Shown: positions 24,841 through 36,290, counted from the first letter of the stretch. The stretch is 64,000 nucleotides of DNA from Apoda limacodes (GCA_946406115.1 OX291557.1:14664501-14728500), one strand, 5' to 3'. Made by a program: numbers and translations. The notes: generated by a model from the letters alone, not told the origin.

Positions 24841-25476
24841 TGCCGAATGATGTTTGCTACATGTAGACTACTACAAAATGACGCATTAAAGATAATGAAT
24901 TTGATCTGCAGTTTATCAGAAAGCCAATTTATTATTTTCGTGTTATACACAAATATCCTACATTAAAACCTGTTCTTCATAAACTGTTTCTATGGTATTA
25001 TTGTGTAAACACATAGTGACAATAGTTATTTGTTCAACAAGGCTAAAAATTTGCTTTTCGGCGTGAGGACCTAAATTGAATATCGAACAAGCGAAGGATT
25101 TAAAGATTGAACCCATGAGCGAAGCGAATGGTTCAAAAATTGAATTCTGAACAAAGCGAGGGATTCTAAGGCATGAAACCCAAAAAAAAATCCAGTGCGA
25201 GACACACATTTTTTTATCTCATTACAGCAAAGAAAATATATACTAAATACAAGAAAAACAATAATTAGAATACTTATTTTAAATAGTTTAATTAATTACT
25301 GATAACATGATAACAGCATTATTGCAGTCTCAGAAATAGTCTTTTATAAGTCCGCATGTAGTCAACCAATCGCACGCTCAGAGGTACTTACCTATTTTCC
25401 GCGGGAAAACTTAAGTATTTTACATCACTGGTTGAGTGACTCATGTTTTTTAATTACATATTAACTTTATTTAGTA
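24841..25476. other. Non-coding stretch
   Basis: 25070-25170 has a local repeat of GAACAAGCGAAGGATT-type sequence (GAACAAAGCGAGGGATTC). No gene recognised. Confidence 0.35.
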
Positions 25477-25901
25477 CTAGCTTCTGCCAGCGGCTTCGCC
25501 CGCCGTAAATTTCGTTATCGGCCTAGGTTCTTACAGAAACTCCACAATAAGAAAAAAAACAAATAATTTTAATTTTAAATCATCCAGAAAACCATTGAAA
25601 TACCCATATAAAATTTCAACCCAATTGGTTCTGCCGTTTAGAAGTTATGTGAAAAAGATAAGTACGGAAGGATAATTCTTACTACCCGTTGTCCTATTAC
25701 ACGTTTCCTCGTAGAAATGAAGCATTTTCCCGCGGTAAAAAGTAGCCTATGTTCATCAGGGATAATGTCGGCTTCTAATGGTAAAAGAATTTTTTAAATT
25801 GGTCCAGTAGTTTCAGAGCCTATTCAATACAAACAAACAAACAAACAAATAAACAAACAAACAAACAATCAAATCTTTCTTATTTATAATATTAGTATAG
25901 A
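25477..25901 (-). mobile_element. Helitron-like element
   Basis: On minus it starts TCTATACTAATATTATAAAT and ends GGCGGGCGAAGCCGCTGGCA, then GAAGCTAG. It carries the usual ACTGGACC-type and CCGCGGGAAAA blocks. No replicase gene, so non-autonomous. Confidence 0.6.
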
Positions 25902-27390
25902 AAAGTAATATGTTTATAGTAAAAACAACCAAAATGATGTACCTACTACGTATTTCCAAATAAATGTTTCATTAATTTTTCTTTTTTTTTAAGGTGCGCT
26001 CTGAATTTGTACCAAGCCAATTTTAAAATTCTTATAACAAAATTTATACTTAAACTTATTTATTCTTGATGTTTTTAAAAATTTAACAAACTTAAATAAA
26101 TTATCTATTAAATAACATTAAACAAAACATTACCTTTAATGCAATAGTATCAAAAATTAAACTAAAGTGTTATAAACGGATCACTAATGTATAAAGTAGT
26201 AAGCACAAACCGTATTTCGGACGGTTTCATTAGGTTTGTTTTGTAGAATTCAAAAAAAAACTTTTGCTCGCAAACGGATAAAGTAGGCTTTCCCACGCAG
26301 ATTTTCAACGATAAAGTCAGCCTTTTCGAGTCAGTGAGATGAAAAAAATGTTTCAGTTGTTTAGTTTTCAGTCGCGTGAAAAACAATCTTTGAAAGCTGA
26401 CTGTCAAATTATTATGTATCAATCCTATCGGTTAAGTAGTCACAAAAAACTATTCAGTTGAATAATTGTGATTATGTTGTATGTTCATTGCAAATTTGGA
26501 CAAGACAAGGCCTGTCAGGTCCGTTCGTTCATTATATTTATTTATTGTAGGCAGCCCTAATCATACCAATGCCGCTTTAGTGTCCGCGTGCACGTTCACA
26601 TCCACAACAAACAAACGCATACCAATTATGTAGATATAAAGGCCAGGCGAATAAACGCAAACAGAGCTTAACCGGACGTAAATCTATTACCTACATAAAA
26701 AAAATGTACAATATTTAATAGATTATGATAATCATTTTTAATTACCTCTGTAATTAAGTAAAATGTAACAAAAATATAATTTTAATTTTTTAATTTAATA
26801 TCTTTGTTTGGACAATTTGTTAAAATGTTTTGTAGATATAGTTTTATATAAGAATTGTTTTAAAAATCACGGTCAATATTACGATTAGACAAATCTACGA
26901 GGTTTTTACCGTAATTACTAAGATATCTGAGCTCCTTAAGAGAATGGGAGCTCAAGGTACGGTAAATATATCTAACTGTTCTATATGATTATAAAGACCT
27001 TAAAATATAAAAATAACTACGACATATTACACCTTTCTAGCCATTTTATTCTCGAAAAACCATTTCACGCTTTTGGGTTGTTCAAACTCGCATTTAACAA
27101 GGTATATATTGACTTCTTTTAAATTCCTTGACTCATCACCTGTTTGAAACTGTATCATAATGTAGACAAATAGATAAATATTTAGATTAAATAAAATAGC
27201 ATAGAATCGACACCCGCAATTTCGTTTCGCGTGTCTATGGTTGCGGACTCACTTCTCATACACTAATACAAGTGTACTCAACGAGTCCACGAAATTCCAC
27301 CGTAATGACCACACACACGCCTTCCTCAAGGTCACTCACTTCGACAACTCACATTGTTCTATAGAAAGAATATTAGGTTTTAAGAATAAA
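25902..27390. other. Non-coding stretch upstream of gene 2
   Basis: AT-rich, no recognisable domain in the short frames. 26900-26960 contains a diverged inverted pair (AAGATATCTGAGCTCC and GGGAGCTCAAGG). Distal control elements of gene 2 could lie here but none is evident. Confidence 0.4.
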
Positions 27391-27467
27391 ATTGCTACTT
27401 ACCTCTTACTACTTTAATTGCGAGCGCTGAGTATAAATACGACTGGGTTCAAGTGAAATGTATCAGT
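27391..27467 (+). promoter_or_regulatory. Promoter of gene 2
   Basis: ATTGCTACTT at 27391-27400, TATAAATA at 27432-27439 and an ATCAGTC initiator with A at 27465, 33 bases from the first T of TATA. Genes 3 and 4 have the same parts in the same order. Confidence 0.8.
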
Positions 27468-27505
27468 CGGCCGCTTACGGTTTGAAGTGATCTACATAGT
27501 TCATT

Positions 27506-27517
27506 AACACAGACCAC
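27506..27517 (+). promoter_or_regulatory. Shared leader element AACACAGACCAC (gene 2)
   Basis: An exact copy of the 12-base leader element, starting 19 bases before the ATG in a leader of about 60 bases. Confidence 0.65.
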
Positions 27518-27524
27518 GTTCACA

Positions 27525-28259
27525 ATGAGATCGCTGGTGGTGTTGTTCGCTTTGGTGGCGGTGGCTTGCGGTTCATATCTGCCGGTAGCGCAGCCGCCGC
27601 ACCACCCCGCCGTGGTGCTGGACCCCCATGGCCGACCACTCGACACCGCAGAAGTCATCGGAGCCCGCGCTCTACATCTGCAAGCTAAAGCCCTTGAGGG
27701 ACACCACTACGCTCCTCTGGCGCACGCTTTCGCCGCTCCCGCTGTTTACACCGCACCCGCAGTCGTTGCCGCTCCCGCCGCCGTCTCCCACCAGTCCCGC
27801 GTTGATGTGCATTCCAGCCCCGCTATTGTTGCCGCTCATGCTGCTCCCCTGTATGGCGGACACGCTCTTTTGGGACACTCTGCTCTTGGATACGCCGGAC
27901 ATGGACACGGACACTGGTTGAAGAAACGTTCCCTGGGCCACCTCGCCTACAGCGCTCACGCCGTCGTGCCCGCCGCCGTTTCTCATCAATCCCGCGTCGA
28001 CGTAGTGTCTAGCCCCGCTATTGTGTCCCACGCTGTAGCTCCTCTCGTGGCTGCTCCAGTGGTAGCCCACGCCATCGCCCCCGCGGCTGTGTCCCACCAG
28101 TCCCGCGTTGACGTCCGCACCAGTCCCGCGGTGGTGGCCCACGCCGCCTACGCTCCCGTCGCCCACAGCGTCGGTCACTACTCCCCTCTTGGTTACTCTG
28201 CTGGATACGTCCACTCTGCGCCCCTTCTGCATTCCGGTGCATGGGCACATGGTTGGTAA
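27525..28259 (+). CDS. Cuticular protein with three SHQSRVDV modules (gene 2)
   Basis: This is a 244-residue secreted cuticle protein and the longest of a tandem triplet. The signal peptide is about residues 1-17 (MRSLVVLFALVAVACGS). Residues 28-62 hold the conserved block (VVLDPHGRPLDT, then LQAKALEGHHY). SHQSRVDV modules lie at 88-95, 153-160 and 190-197, each followed by a Ser/Thr-Ser-Pro-Ala-Val/Ile-Val stretch. LKKRS at 132-136 is a possible basic cleavage site. The C-terminus is Tyr/His/Gly-rich and ends AHGW. The rest is Ala/Val/Pro/His low-complexity sequence, and there is no Rebers-Riddiford domain. The frame is open from the only upstream ATG, so the coding part has no intron. It differs from its two neighbours by about 32 extra residues around 70-110, which carry an additional module. 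Related proteins in databases are usually called cuticle protein 16.5-like or larval/pupal cuticle protein H1C-like; I cannot choose between these names. Confidence 0.95.
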   Translation: MRSLVVLFALVAVACGSYLPVAQPPHHPAVVLDPHGRPLDTAEVIGARALHLQAKALEGHHYAPLAHAFAAPAVYTAPAVVAAPAAVSHQSRVDVHSSPAIVAAHAAPLYGGHALLGHSALGYAGHGHGHWLKKRSLGHLAYSAHAVVPAAVSHQSRVDVVSSPAIVSHAVAPLVAAPVVAHAIAPAAVSHQSRVDVRTSPAVVAHAAYAPVAHSVGHYSPLGYSAGYVHSAPLLHSGAWAHGW

Positions 28260-28335
28260 AAAGCGAACTTAACGAAGACCTAAGAACTAAAATCTAAGTG
28301 ATGAATGGTTGTATGTAAAAAATATTTATGTGAAA

Positions 28336-28341
28336 AGTAAA
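28336..28341 (+). terminator. Possible variant poly(A) signal of gene 2
   Basis: No AATAAA was seen close to the stop. AGTAAA lies about 77 bases past it, at the position corresponding to AATAAA in gene 4. Confidence 0.35.
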
Positions 28342-28916
28342 AAATAACGAGATCGAGAAATGATTTTAATTTGATATCCAATATCTGGTTCTAATATTTA
28401 AGGCTATGAACATACCTACCATCTTTAAGGGTTTCGAACCTTAAAACGAAAATCACAATCTTCATAGATCAAACGCGTGTCTGTCGGTCACAGAGGTTTT
28501 TACAAACATTAAGTAGCGTAGAAAAGAAATTTTGAATATTGATAAATCTTAACGACAAGCACATTTATATATATAATTTGTCAATAACTGAGTAAAATAT
28601 ATTTTGATTTAGGTTCAGGGGGGATCAGTTTAGTACCAATTAAAATTGCACTGGGTATCATTAAACCAAAGACAAACAGTAAGCATTCTAAAAAAATGAT
28701 TTTGTACAATTTTAAGTTTAGTTCTCTTTTTCTTCAGTTATTTAATGATTTAGCTTAATAAAACTGTACAAAAAAAAATCGCTCGTTCTCCTAGTTTTCA
28801 AAGCTAAAATTTTCATTTTTGATAGGGTTAGTTGATATTATGTCATAGATTACAGAAAAATTTTAGGTTTCAAATTTAGTAGTAGGTAGAGGTTGTTTGT
28901 TTTTTTTTTTATTTTA
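28342..28916. other. Non-coding stretch downstream of gene 2
   Basis: AT-rich, no gene and no clear repeat. Confidence 0.4.
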
Positions 28917-29240
28917 ATATTTAGTTTTTTGTTTAGTGGCGAAGGTTCGAGCCCCACGTGTAACAATAAGTCCTTTTCTTAATTTCTCAAATACATTGAT
29001 TATTTACACCACTGGAAACGTTGAAGGAAAACATCTAGAGTAAACCTGCATATGTCAAAAAAAAAGACATATGTGAAGTCCACAATCCGCACTGGGATTA
29101 TGGTCTATGGTCTGTGTGGACTATGGTCCAAATCACCCTCGGCGAGTGTAAGCCGTGCCCCAACAGTAGGGACTAGAGACATATGAGGCTGAAAAGGATT
29201 GACATTGCAATTACAAACAACAGTTATAATTTTGTGCACC
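28917..29240 (+). repeat. tRNA-derived SINE
   Basis: GGTTCGAGCCC at 28944-28954 matches the RNA polymerase III B box. It is followed by the family body (AATTTCTCAAATACATTGAT, TGTGAAGTCCACAATCCGCA, GTGCCCCAACAGTAGGGA). Confidence 0.65.
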
Positions 29241-29287
29241 TCACGGTTTTCTCTACATACGACCAATTAATATAATATTTTAGTATT

Positions 29288-29385
29288 TTTTTTTATACCA
29301 CTCAGGTGGCAAATAAGCTTACGGTCCGCCTGATGGCAAGTGGTCACTGTAGCCTATGGACGCTTGTTATACCAGGGGGCTTGTT
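29288..29385 (+). repeat. Interspersed repeat family A
   Basis: TTTTTTATACCACTCAGGTG, then GGTCCGCCTGATGGCAAGTG and CTATGGACGC. Confidence 0.6.
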
Positions 29386-29499
29386 AAACTAATAACTTAA
29401 TTCTTTCTTGAAGAACCCCATACTGCAATCCTTAGATAGTTATATATATATCGTCTTATATAATTTTTCCTTATCACACTAATAAAATAATGATTTTAT

Positions 29500-29640
29500 C
29501 ACTACAGCTGTTGCCCCCGGCTTCGCCCGCCCCGAGTACTGTAATCGCTATGGTATAAACTTTAAGTCTCGGATAAACTTTTTATCCTAAAATGTAATTC
29601 AAGATTGTATAAGTAATATAAGGTCAATCGTATGCTCCGT
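29500..29640 (-). repeat. Helitron-like 3' part
   Basis: Plus-strand GCCCCCGGCTTCGCCCGCCC is the complement of the usual 3' end, followed by a decayed body. Confidence 0.4.
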
Positions 29641-29885
29641 TTAAAATTAACTTAAATACTTGTATTTTTATATGAAAGTGAATTGGCTGCAGACGCTAGA
29701 CGATCGGAAATACAGTAGAAAGAGTCGAACAGTCAAACAGAATAAATTAAAACAATACATTTTCAAGTAAATCCTAACTAATAAGTTTGTTTTAAGATTT
29801 ATTTAATCTTAACTATAAGTAAAACAACTGCTGCACCGATCTTTTGTAAAAGGGTTGTACTAATTCGAAAACCATGCGTGTGCAT

Positions 29886-30235
29886 AACAACTTACCAAAA
29901 TTTCATTACAATCGGTTTACCCTTATTGCGCGAGTCCGACTCGCACATGCCCCTTTCTGACTCGCACTTGACCCTGTCTGACTCGCACTTGACCCTTTTT
30001 TTCATAGAAACATTCCCCGGCGTATACATAATAACTTTCCAAAATGTCATTACAATCGGTTTACCCTTATTGCGCGAGTCCGACTCGCATTTTCGGAAGA
30101 TCCTTTCTTATCGGATACCTACGTCATACAGAGAACACACCCTCCAAGTTTCAGGTCTATACCATCAGCGGTTTAGGCTGTGCGTAGATCCGTCAGTCAG
30201 TCATTAAGGACAAAGCATTTTATTTGTGTAAATTA
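29886..30235 (+). repeat. Duplicated repeat with GCGCGAGTCCGACTCGCA motif
   Basis: ATTACAATCGGTTTACCCTT followed by ATTGCGCGAGTCCGACTCGC occurs at 29906-29950 and again at 30049-30090, about 143 bp apart. The part after 30099 recurs inverted at 45362-45500. Confidence 0.6.
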
Positions 30236-30298
30236 GAAAAAGCCGATCAAGGGCGAGGCGGGACTTCGCTACATTGGGGGTTCCAAACAAAAAAAAAA

Positions 30299-30660
30299 CG
30301 GATTGCACTTCGGGAGTGCCGGCAGAAGTGAAAACATACTCGCTATTTACTTCCCATCACTTCTTATCCATATTTATTTATTAAAAATAATAACTTTTGT
30401 TTATTTACTTTTTTGACGTTGTATATTTGACAGCTCAATCTGTCATAGAATTAAAATCCCATATCCAACCTCCCTGTACTACTCAAAATCGCCATATACT
30501 AAAAATAAAAAAACTAACCTAATGTAAATAAAGGTCACGTGTCCTAACGCGACTCACATCTTACGAATTTTCGATCAGGACACGTGACCTGACGCGAGTT
30601 TAACAGTTTTTACCCATCACAAAAAAAGTGCACAGCGCCGCTAAAGAAGTTTTCACTTCA
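30299..30660 (-). repeat. Palindromic repeat family B, single copy
   Basis: Starts at GATTGCACTTCGGGAGTGCC on plus and ends GAAGTTTTCACTTC. Same internal CACGTG stems as unit 1 of the 11575 array. Confidence 0.75.
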
Positions 30661-30985
30661 AAAAAATGCGTGTCTAGTCATACGTCATACTTTTTCTTGA
30701 GACTGGGTGTTTTCTAAGTATATGTATATGTATGCATTTAAAAAAGTGTATTTTAGTTTTTGTTTCCGTTGTCTGGTATCCATAGCGCACAAGCTTTGCT
30801 TAGTTTGGGACCAGACGGTGTGTGTAATGTCCAGAAATATTTATTTTTTATTTTTACCTACAAGAGCCGTAATATTGTGGCAACGCTACTGTCAGCCTAT
30901 CAATGACTTTTACATTCCATTTGACATACGACTAGCATCATGCGCAGCATTGTATAATTGGTTTCTTAAAATCTATTGAATAATA

Positions 30986-31297
30986 ATGCTTAAGCGTTTT
31001 TTTTTTTTTCTTTTGTTGGAACGAAAAAATAACAAACAAACTCTTGAGTTTTATCTAAAGCGTTTGTTTTTTTTTTGTTTGAACGCACTAATCTCTGGAA
31101 CAACCAGGAGGATTACAAAAAAATCATTTGCATTTAATAGCCCAATACTTAAGGAATGTTTGAGGTCACGCTACAGCCTTTATGAGTAAAGCAAACAAAA
31201 ACTATTAGAAAGAAACCTAAGCAAAAAGCAGAATAGTCGGGGCGAGCGATACGACAGTCCAGCAACGAAACGGGCTGAAGATCTGCCAGGTCAGCTA
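30986..31297 (+). repeat. Helitron-like family 2, copy 3
   Basis: GAACGCACTAATCTCTGGAA and GGCGAGCGATACGACAG, ending TGCCAGGTCAGCTAGG. Homologous to 7013-7290 and 7391-7645. Confidence 0.5.
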
Positions 31298-32600
31298 GGA
31301 GAATATTTTGTACAATATAAATTATATACGATAAACATATAATTTATATGTTTAAAACTGCAAACTAATTAAATTCATTATGGTCACCAGAGGCTGTCAT
31401 TTAGTAGAAACCGTAGTGTCCCACGCACCATGTTATGTCAAATGAGTGCCAAAACGATAATAAAATTTTTGAGGGTTAGTTACCAAGACATATTTCTTGG
31501 GCCAATCCGTATAATTTATATACTCTGAAGGAAGGTCATAAAGAAAAGCTATTTAACGTTAAAATATACTTACTTTTCAGAAAAGCGCTAGTACTATCAA
31601 GTTTTGATGAATGATAACTATGGTTATTTTATAAGGACATAAACCAAAAACTTTTAGTTCCCATATCAAAGGATCAACTAATTTTAAATGGCGTGTAAAT
31701 CTTAAATTATTTCAAAAAACCTAAACTTTTCAATAATTACATGCCAATGCATTTTGGTTAAAAGTAATGTTGATACTATTCGATTTTGGGGAACAAAACC
31801 ATATCACAAGTGGTTTATCTGATGTCAGTTCTGCACCAGAATTTGAATTTGAGTGACAAGCGGGACTAGAGTTCTCCGCAACTGCCGTTTCAATTATAAT
31901 ATCCGGCTATCGTAAATTCCGCATATTGGTACCCTTGAGACAGAATAACCTGTGCTTTATCGAATCTACAATTAGCGAGACGGCCAATCATGGAATTAAA
32001 TTTAATTACGAGGTTGAAGTTATGACACTTGATGCAATCGTTAGGAATTTTTATCATTTTTTTTTCTAAATTGTATGTTGTTTGGATAATGATATAGGTC
32101 GTCTGGAAGAGATCGCTTTAAAGCGATAAGACCGCCATTTGTTTTCTCTATTTATAAATATGTTTTCGTAAAATAACGCGGGAACGTATGAGACGGATAA
32201 GATTATTATTTATCCTGCATTATCAGCCTTTAATTGTCCCCACTATACTTTGCACACAAATGAGCACCGTCCTACCCTTACCCTACAAGTCCCAAGCCCA
32301 AGTCATCCAGGCCCAGTACACATTGTAATCTTAAAATTGTTAAATCTTTCTCGACATAATTATGAAGGTTTTCTTACAAAATTTTTTTTACATAATTAGT
32401 TATAATTCATCTGCATCGCTAATGCTCTACTCAAAAACCTAAAACTAAAAACGTTAATAAAATTAAATCCAAAAAAAAAATATTTGTTATAATCAAAGTA
32501 TTTACTTATTATTTTCAACAGTCACAGAAATTACATACTAATTTAAGATAAATGTTTTTTTCTTAAGTAGGTGTATCAAATCATTATAATTAATATATTA
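31298..32600. other. Non-coding stretch upstream of gene 3
   Basis: Mostly AT-rich. 32090-32160 is a LINE-type 3' tail (GGTCGTCTGGAAGAGATCGC) containing the perfect palindrome ATCGCTTTAAAGCGAT at 32112-32127. A related tail lies inverted at 58155-58290. Confidence 0.5.
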
Positions 32601-32667
32601 ATTGCTACTTGCTGAAATCACGCGTGCGAGTATAAATACAGCTGAGCTCAAGTGAAATGTATCAGTC
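32601..32667 (+). promoter_or_regulatory. Promoter of gene 3
   Basis: ATTGCTACTT at 32601-32610, TATAAATA at 32631-32638 and an ATCAGTC initiator with A at 32664. TATA-to-initiator spacing is again 33 bases. The leader is shorter than in genes 2 and 4 because of a small deletion after GTTTGAAG. Confidence 0.8.
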
Positions 32668-32698
32668 AGCCGCTTACGGTTTGAAGGGATAGTTCATT

Positions 32699-32710
32699 AA
32701 CACAGACCAC
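32699..32710 (+). promoter_or_regulatory. Shared leader element AACACAGACCAC (gene 3)
   Basis: An exact copy of the 12-base element, 19 bases before the ATG. Confidence 0.65.
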
Positions 32711-32717
32711 GTTCACA

Positions 32718-33356
32718 ATGAGATCGCTGGTGGTGTTGTTCGCTTTGGTGGCGGTGGCTTGCGGATCATACCTACCGGTGGCGCAGCCACCGCACCACCC
32801 CGCCGTGGTGCTGGACCCCCACGGCCGCCCACTCGACACCGCGGAAGTCATCGGAGCACGCGCTCTGCACCTGCAAGCTAAAGCCCTGGAGGGCCACCAT
32901 TACGCTCCCTTGGCGCACTCCATCATCGCTCCCGCTGCTTCTCTTTATGGTGTACACTCCTACTTGGGACATAACGCTTTTGGATACGCCGGACACGGAT
33001 ACGGACACTATCTGAAGAAACGTTCCCTAGGCCACCTCGCCTACAACGCTCACGCCATCGTGCCCGCCGCCGTTTCTCATCAATCCCGCGTCGACGTAGT
33101 GTCTAGCCCAGCTGTTGTGTCTCACACTCTGGCCGCTCCTCTCGTGGCTGCTCCACTAGTAGCCCACGCCATCGCCCCCGCGGCTCTGTCCCACCAGTCT
33201 CGCGTTGACGTCCGCACCAGTCCCGCAGTTGTGGCTCACGCCGCCTACGCTCCCCTCGCCCACAGCGTCGGTCATTACTCCCCTCTCGGTTACTCTGCTG
33301 GATACGTTCACTCTGCACCCCTTCTGCATTCTGGCGCATGGGCCCATGGTTGGTAA
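32718..33356 (+). CDS. Cuticular protein paralogue (gene 3)
   Basis: This 212-residue secreted cuticle protein is the middle member of the tandem triplet. Residues 1-67 are identical to gene 2, including the signal peptide and the GRPLDT/AKALEGHHY block, although the DNA differs at several silent sites. LKKRS is at 99-103. SHQSRVDV modules lie at 120-127 and 158-165, the second preceded by AAL rather than AAV. It ends AHGW. It lacks the first module of gene 2 and has instead a short Leu/Tyr/Gly segment (SLYGVHSYLGHNAFGY) that it shares with gene 4. No intron interrupts the frame. Its promoter and leader match those of genes 2 and 4, so co-expression in the epidermis is expected, but this is inferred. 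Confidence 0.95.
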   Translation: MRSLVVLFALVAVACGSYLPVAQPPHHPAVVLDPHGRPLDTAEVIGARALHLQAKALEGHHYAPLAHSIIAPAASLYGVHSYLGHNAFGYAGHGYGHYLKKRSLGHLAYNAHAIVPAAVSHQSRVDVVSSPAVVSHTLAAPLVAAPLVAHAIAPAALSHQSRVDVRTSPAVVAHAAYAPLAHSVGHYSPLGYSAGYVHSAPLLHSGAWAHGW

Positions 33357-33427
33357 AAAGCGAACCTAACGAAGACCTAAGAACTTAAATCTAAGTGATG
33401 AATGATTGTGTGTGAATTTAAATGAAA

Positions 33428-33433
33428 AGTAAA
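33428..33433 (+). terminator. Possible variant poly(A) signal of gene 3
   Basis: AGTAAA about 72 bases past the stop, in a trailer that aligns with that of gene 2. Confidence 0.35.
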
Positions 33434-33489
33434 AAATAACGAGATTATAAAATTACTTTAATTTAATGTTCTAAATCTGAATTTAATTT

Positions 33490-35570
33490 TTAAGTTTACG
33501 AGTGGTTACCTACGGTACTTGCCATTTTTAGAGTTCCGTACTTAAATGGAAAATCGTAGAAAAGCTTTACAATGTCAAACACGTGTCCGTCTTCCCGTCT
33601 CTCCCAGACGTTATGTAGAAAAATTGTACTTTGTATTGCGAAAGAGCTATGTACCTTCTGAAGACGACATTTTGGAACTACCAATTTATCCGTATTCCTT
33701 GTATTAACACTGTGTTGTTCACTATTTAGCAAATAAGTGTCGATTTTTGCGTACATACATTATATGAGCGAAGATATATTGGCAAGGAACGGTTAAAATA
33801 TCAATTTCCCTAAATAGTTCTCTAAGAGAAATTCGAGGTCCTAATTTATAGATTAAGACTGTATCAATATCAGCTGCCTTACTCCAAAGCAAAATTCCAT
33901 AAGACATGACGGAATGGAAATAGCTAAAGTAGCCCAAGCGAGCAGTGTCAACATCTGTATGCTGCCTAACTTTTCAAGCTGCATAAGCAGCTGAACTAAG
34001 TTTCTCTGCAAGAACTGAGATGTGAGGGTTCCACTGCAGCCTATTGTCTTATGTAATACCGAGAAACAATTATAAGGCTATAGGTCTATTTCTTCTCCGT
34101 TTAAAGATAACTTTGTACTTATGTTTCTGACATTTGGCATCATAAATTTTAGACACTTAGTCTTTTTTGCATTAAGAAGTAAGTTATTTGCCGTAAACCA
34201 CTGAAGAACCTGAAAAAGTGCAGTACTTACGTCGTCAAAAGTCGTTTTATTTCTGTCAACTTTAAATAAAAGAGAAGCAAATAGTATAATCTTGCACAGC
34301 TTCTCCACAAAGAAAGGCAAGTCATTTATGTAAATTAAAAATAGAAAAGGACCTTAAATAGAACCTTGAGGAACTTTATTTTTGAGCTATTAGGTTTTAC
34401 TTCATTGATTTGAAAATTTCTGCGTTCTACTTCTTAAATATGAGCGGATAAGCTCCATAATGACTAAGTTTTCGTCTAAGAGTTGCACGCAGTCGAATGC
34501 CTTTGATAGATCACAGAAGATACCAATGGCATTTTGTGACTGTTCCCAAGCATCAGATATATGTTGTATAAGAGTAACACCTGCGTCAGTTGTAGAACTT
34601 TTGTAAAACCAAGCTGTTGAGGATGAAGTAATCCATTAAAATTAAAATGCTTAAGCATCAGATTGAACATAAGTATTTCAAAAATTTTGCTTAAGGCGGG
34701 CAGTATAGACATAGGTCTAAAATTACTTTATCATCTTTGCTTCCATTTTTAAAAAGTGGTTTTATTTTACTATATTTCATTAAGTCTTGGATTCGTCAAC
34801 ACACTTATTAAATATTATGGCTAAAATTGGTGCTATAAAAACAATAATACCGCCAAGGACTTTAACTGATATACCACTCATAGGTCAACAGTTTATTTCT
34901 GAGTTAGTGATTTAAATGTCATTAAAATGTCTTCAGAGGTAACATGATCAAATTTAAATATGGCCTGGCATTTATTTACATTACATTTTAAAAGTAGCTC
35001 GGATTGTAATGTAGAGAAATTTAATGCATTAGTTGTAATTCTAAGTATTTCAGTAAAATTTTTATTAAAAGAGGTAGCGACATCAAGATCTGAATTAATT
35101 ATTTTTGAATCTACAGCACAGATTATATAATACTATACTAGTCTACAGTAAGCTATTAATGTTTGTCACGCGGTTTTATTTTTCCTGTTTCACTATTTAT
35201 TACATTCCATGTGGCCTTTATTTTAGTATCAGAATTTTTAATTTTATTACTTAAATGTATTGATTTTGCAACCCTGCATACTTTTTTAAATATTTTTGAG
35301 TAGATTTTGACATAGTAGGTAAACGTGGGACTTTGGATAATTGTTTGTAATAGTTTTATCCTTTTCTTAACTTTACCGAAAATATTATCTAAACATGTAG
35401 CTGAAGTCGATTTAATTGTAGTTGGTTCAAGAAACAAACAATTTAAGTCAAAACTTGTAAATAAGTTAATAAATCTATCTTTTGTTGAAAAATTCTCTAA
35501 AAGATAATGTTGATCTTCAGAAGTCATCACAACAATAAGTGAATTTTCGAAACGACAAATTTTTCATAGC
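33490..35570 (-). pseudogene. Decayed CR1/Jockey-type non-LTR retrotransposon
   Basis: Fragments lie in pol order on the minus strand. 35156-35530 holds TTIKSTSATCLDNIF (end of the endonuclease region). 34476-34730 holds NFRPMSILPALSKIFE. 34078-34320 holds WFTANNLLLNAKKTKCLKFM. 33722-33937 holds MSYGILLWSKAADI. The frames are separated by stops and frameshifts, so the element is dead. A 26-bp insertion lies at 35117-35142. Confidence 0.75.
35117..35142. repeat. 26-bp insertion flanked by CTACAG repeats
   Basis: CACAGATTATATAATACTAT and the following ACTAGT are preceded and followed by CTACAG. The same 26 bases occur at 63266-63291. Confidence 0.5.
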
Positions 35571-35839
35571 TAGTTCCATCGCCAGGGGTATCGTGGGTCC
35601 GCAGTGGTTCCATTACAGGCTGAAAATAATTATATTTTGCAGAGGTGGGGCGATACACACAAAGTATAATATAATTATTAAGTTCTATACAAAACAATTC
35701 TATTATGCGTTCAAGTGAGAGGCAACTATATCTTTTTGGGCTTTACACTGTATATTATTATTAACAATTTTATTAATGATTCCCTTCGAAATTCGGTTAT
35801 TGGCGTGGAAATTCTACGTCAACCTCTTAATTATACTAA

Positions 35840-36290
35840 TGAAGTTTGTTCTAACAAGCTATATAGCTGTAGCTATATTTTATTTAAGCTCGGTAATAGA
35901 TATTTCGGCATAAAAAGTAGCTTATGTCCTATTCCAGAACTTAACCGATACGTGTGCCAAGTTTCATCTCGATCATCCGTCCAGTGGTTGAATAATCATT
36001 CAAGTTAACGAGAGAAGTTAAGAAAGTGAGTAACAATTATCCAAACATTACATTCATAATATTAAGTAGGAATAGGATGTGAAAGTTTAAATTTGTTACT
36101 CAATCACACTTCAACCACTGGACGGATCGGGATGAAACTTCGCACACATATAGATTAGGTCCTGGAATAAGACATAGGCTACACTTTATCTCGAAAAATT
36201 TATAACTTTCCGCGGGAATAACTATAACCGTGCTTAAACCAAATTATAGCTACAGTTATAGCTTGCCATAATAAGCTTCTTTAGTATAAT
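35840..36290. repeat. Two Helitron-like copies, head to head
   Basis: The left copy (minus) and right copy (plus) share, as inverted repeats, ATAGCTACAG, CCACTGGACGGAT-type and GGAATA blocks. They meet near 36065 with almost no spacer. Confidence 0.55.

Noticed and set aside
27500..27512. 3' splice site at the CAG inside AACACAGACCAC
   Set aside because: There is no pyrimidine tract before it, and the TATA box and initiator just upstream leave no room for a normal intron.
27672..28250. Long minus-strand frames opposite genes 2-4
   Set aside because: They arise from the GC-rich, repeated coding sequence on the plus strand; their Gly/Val/Ser-rich product is a shadow.
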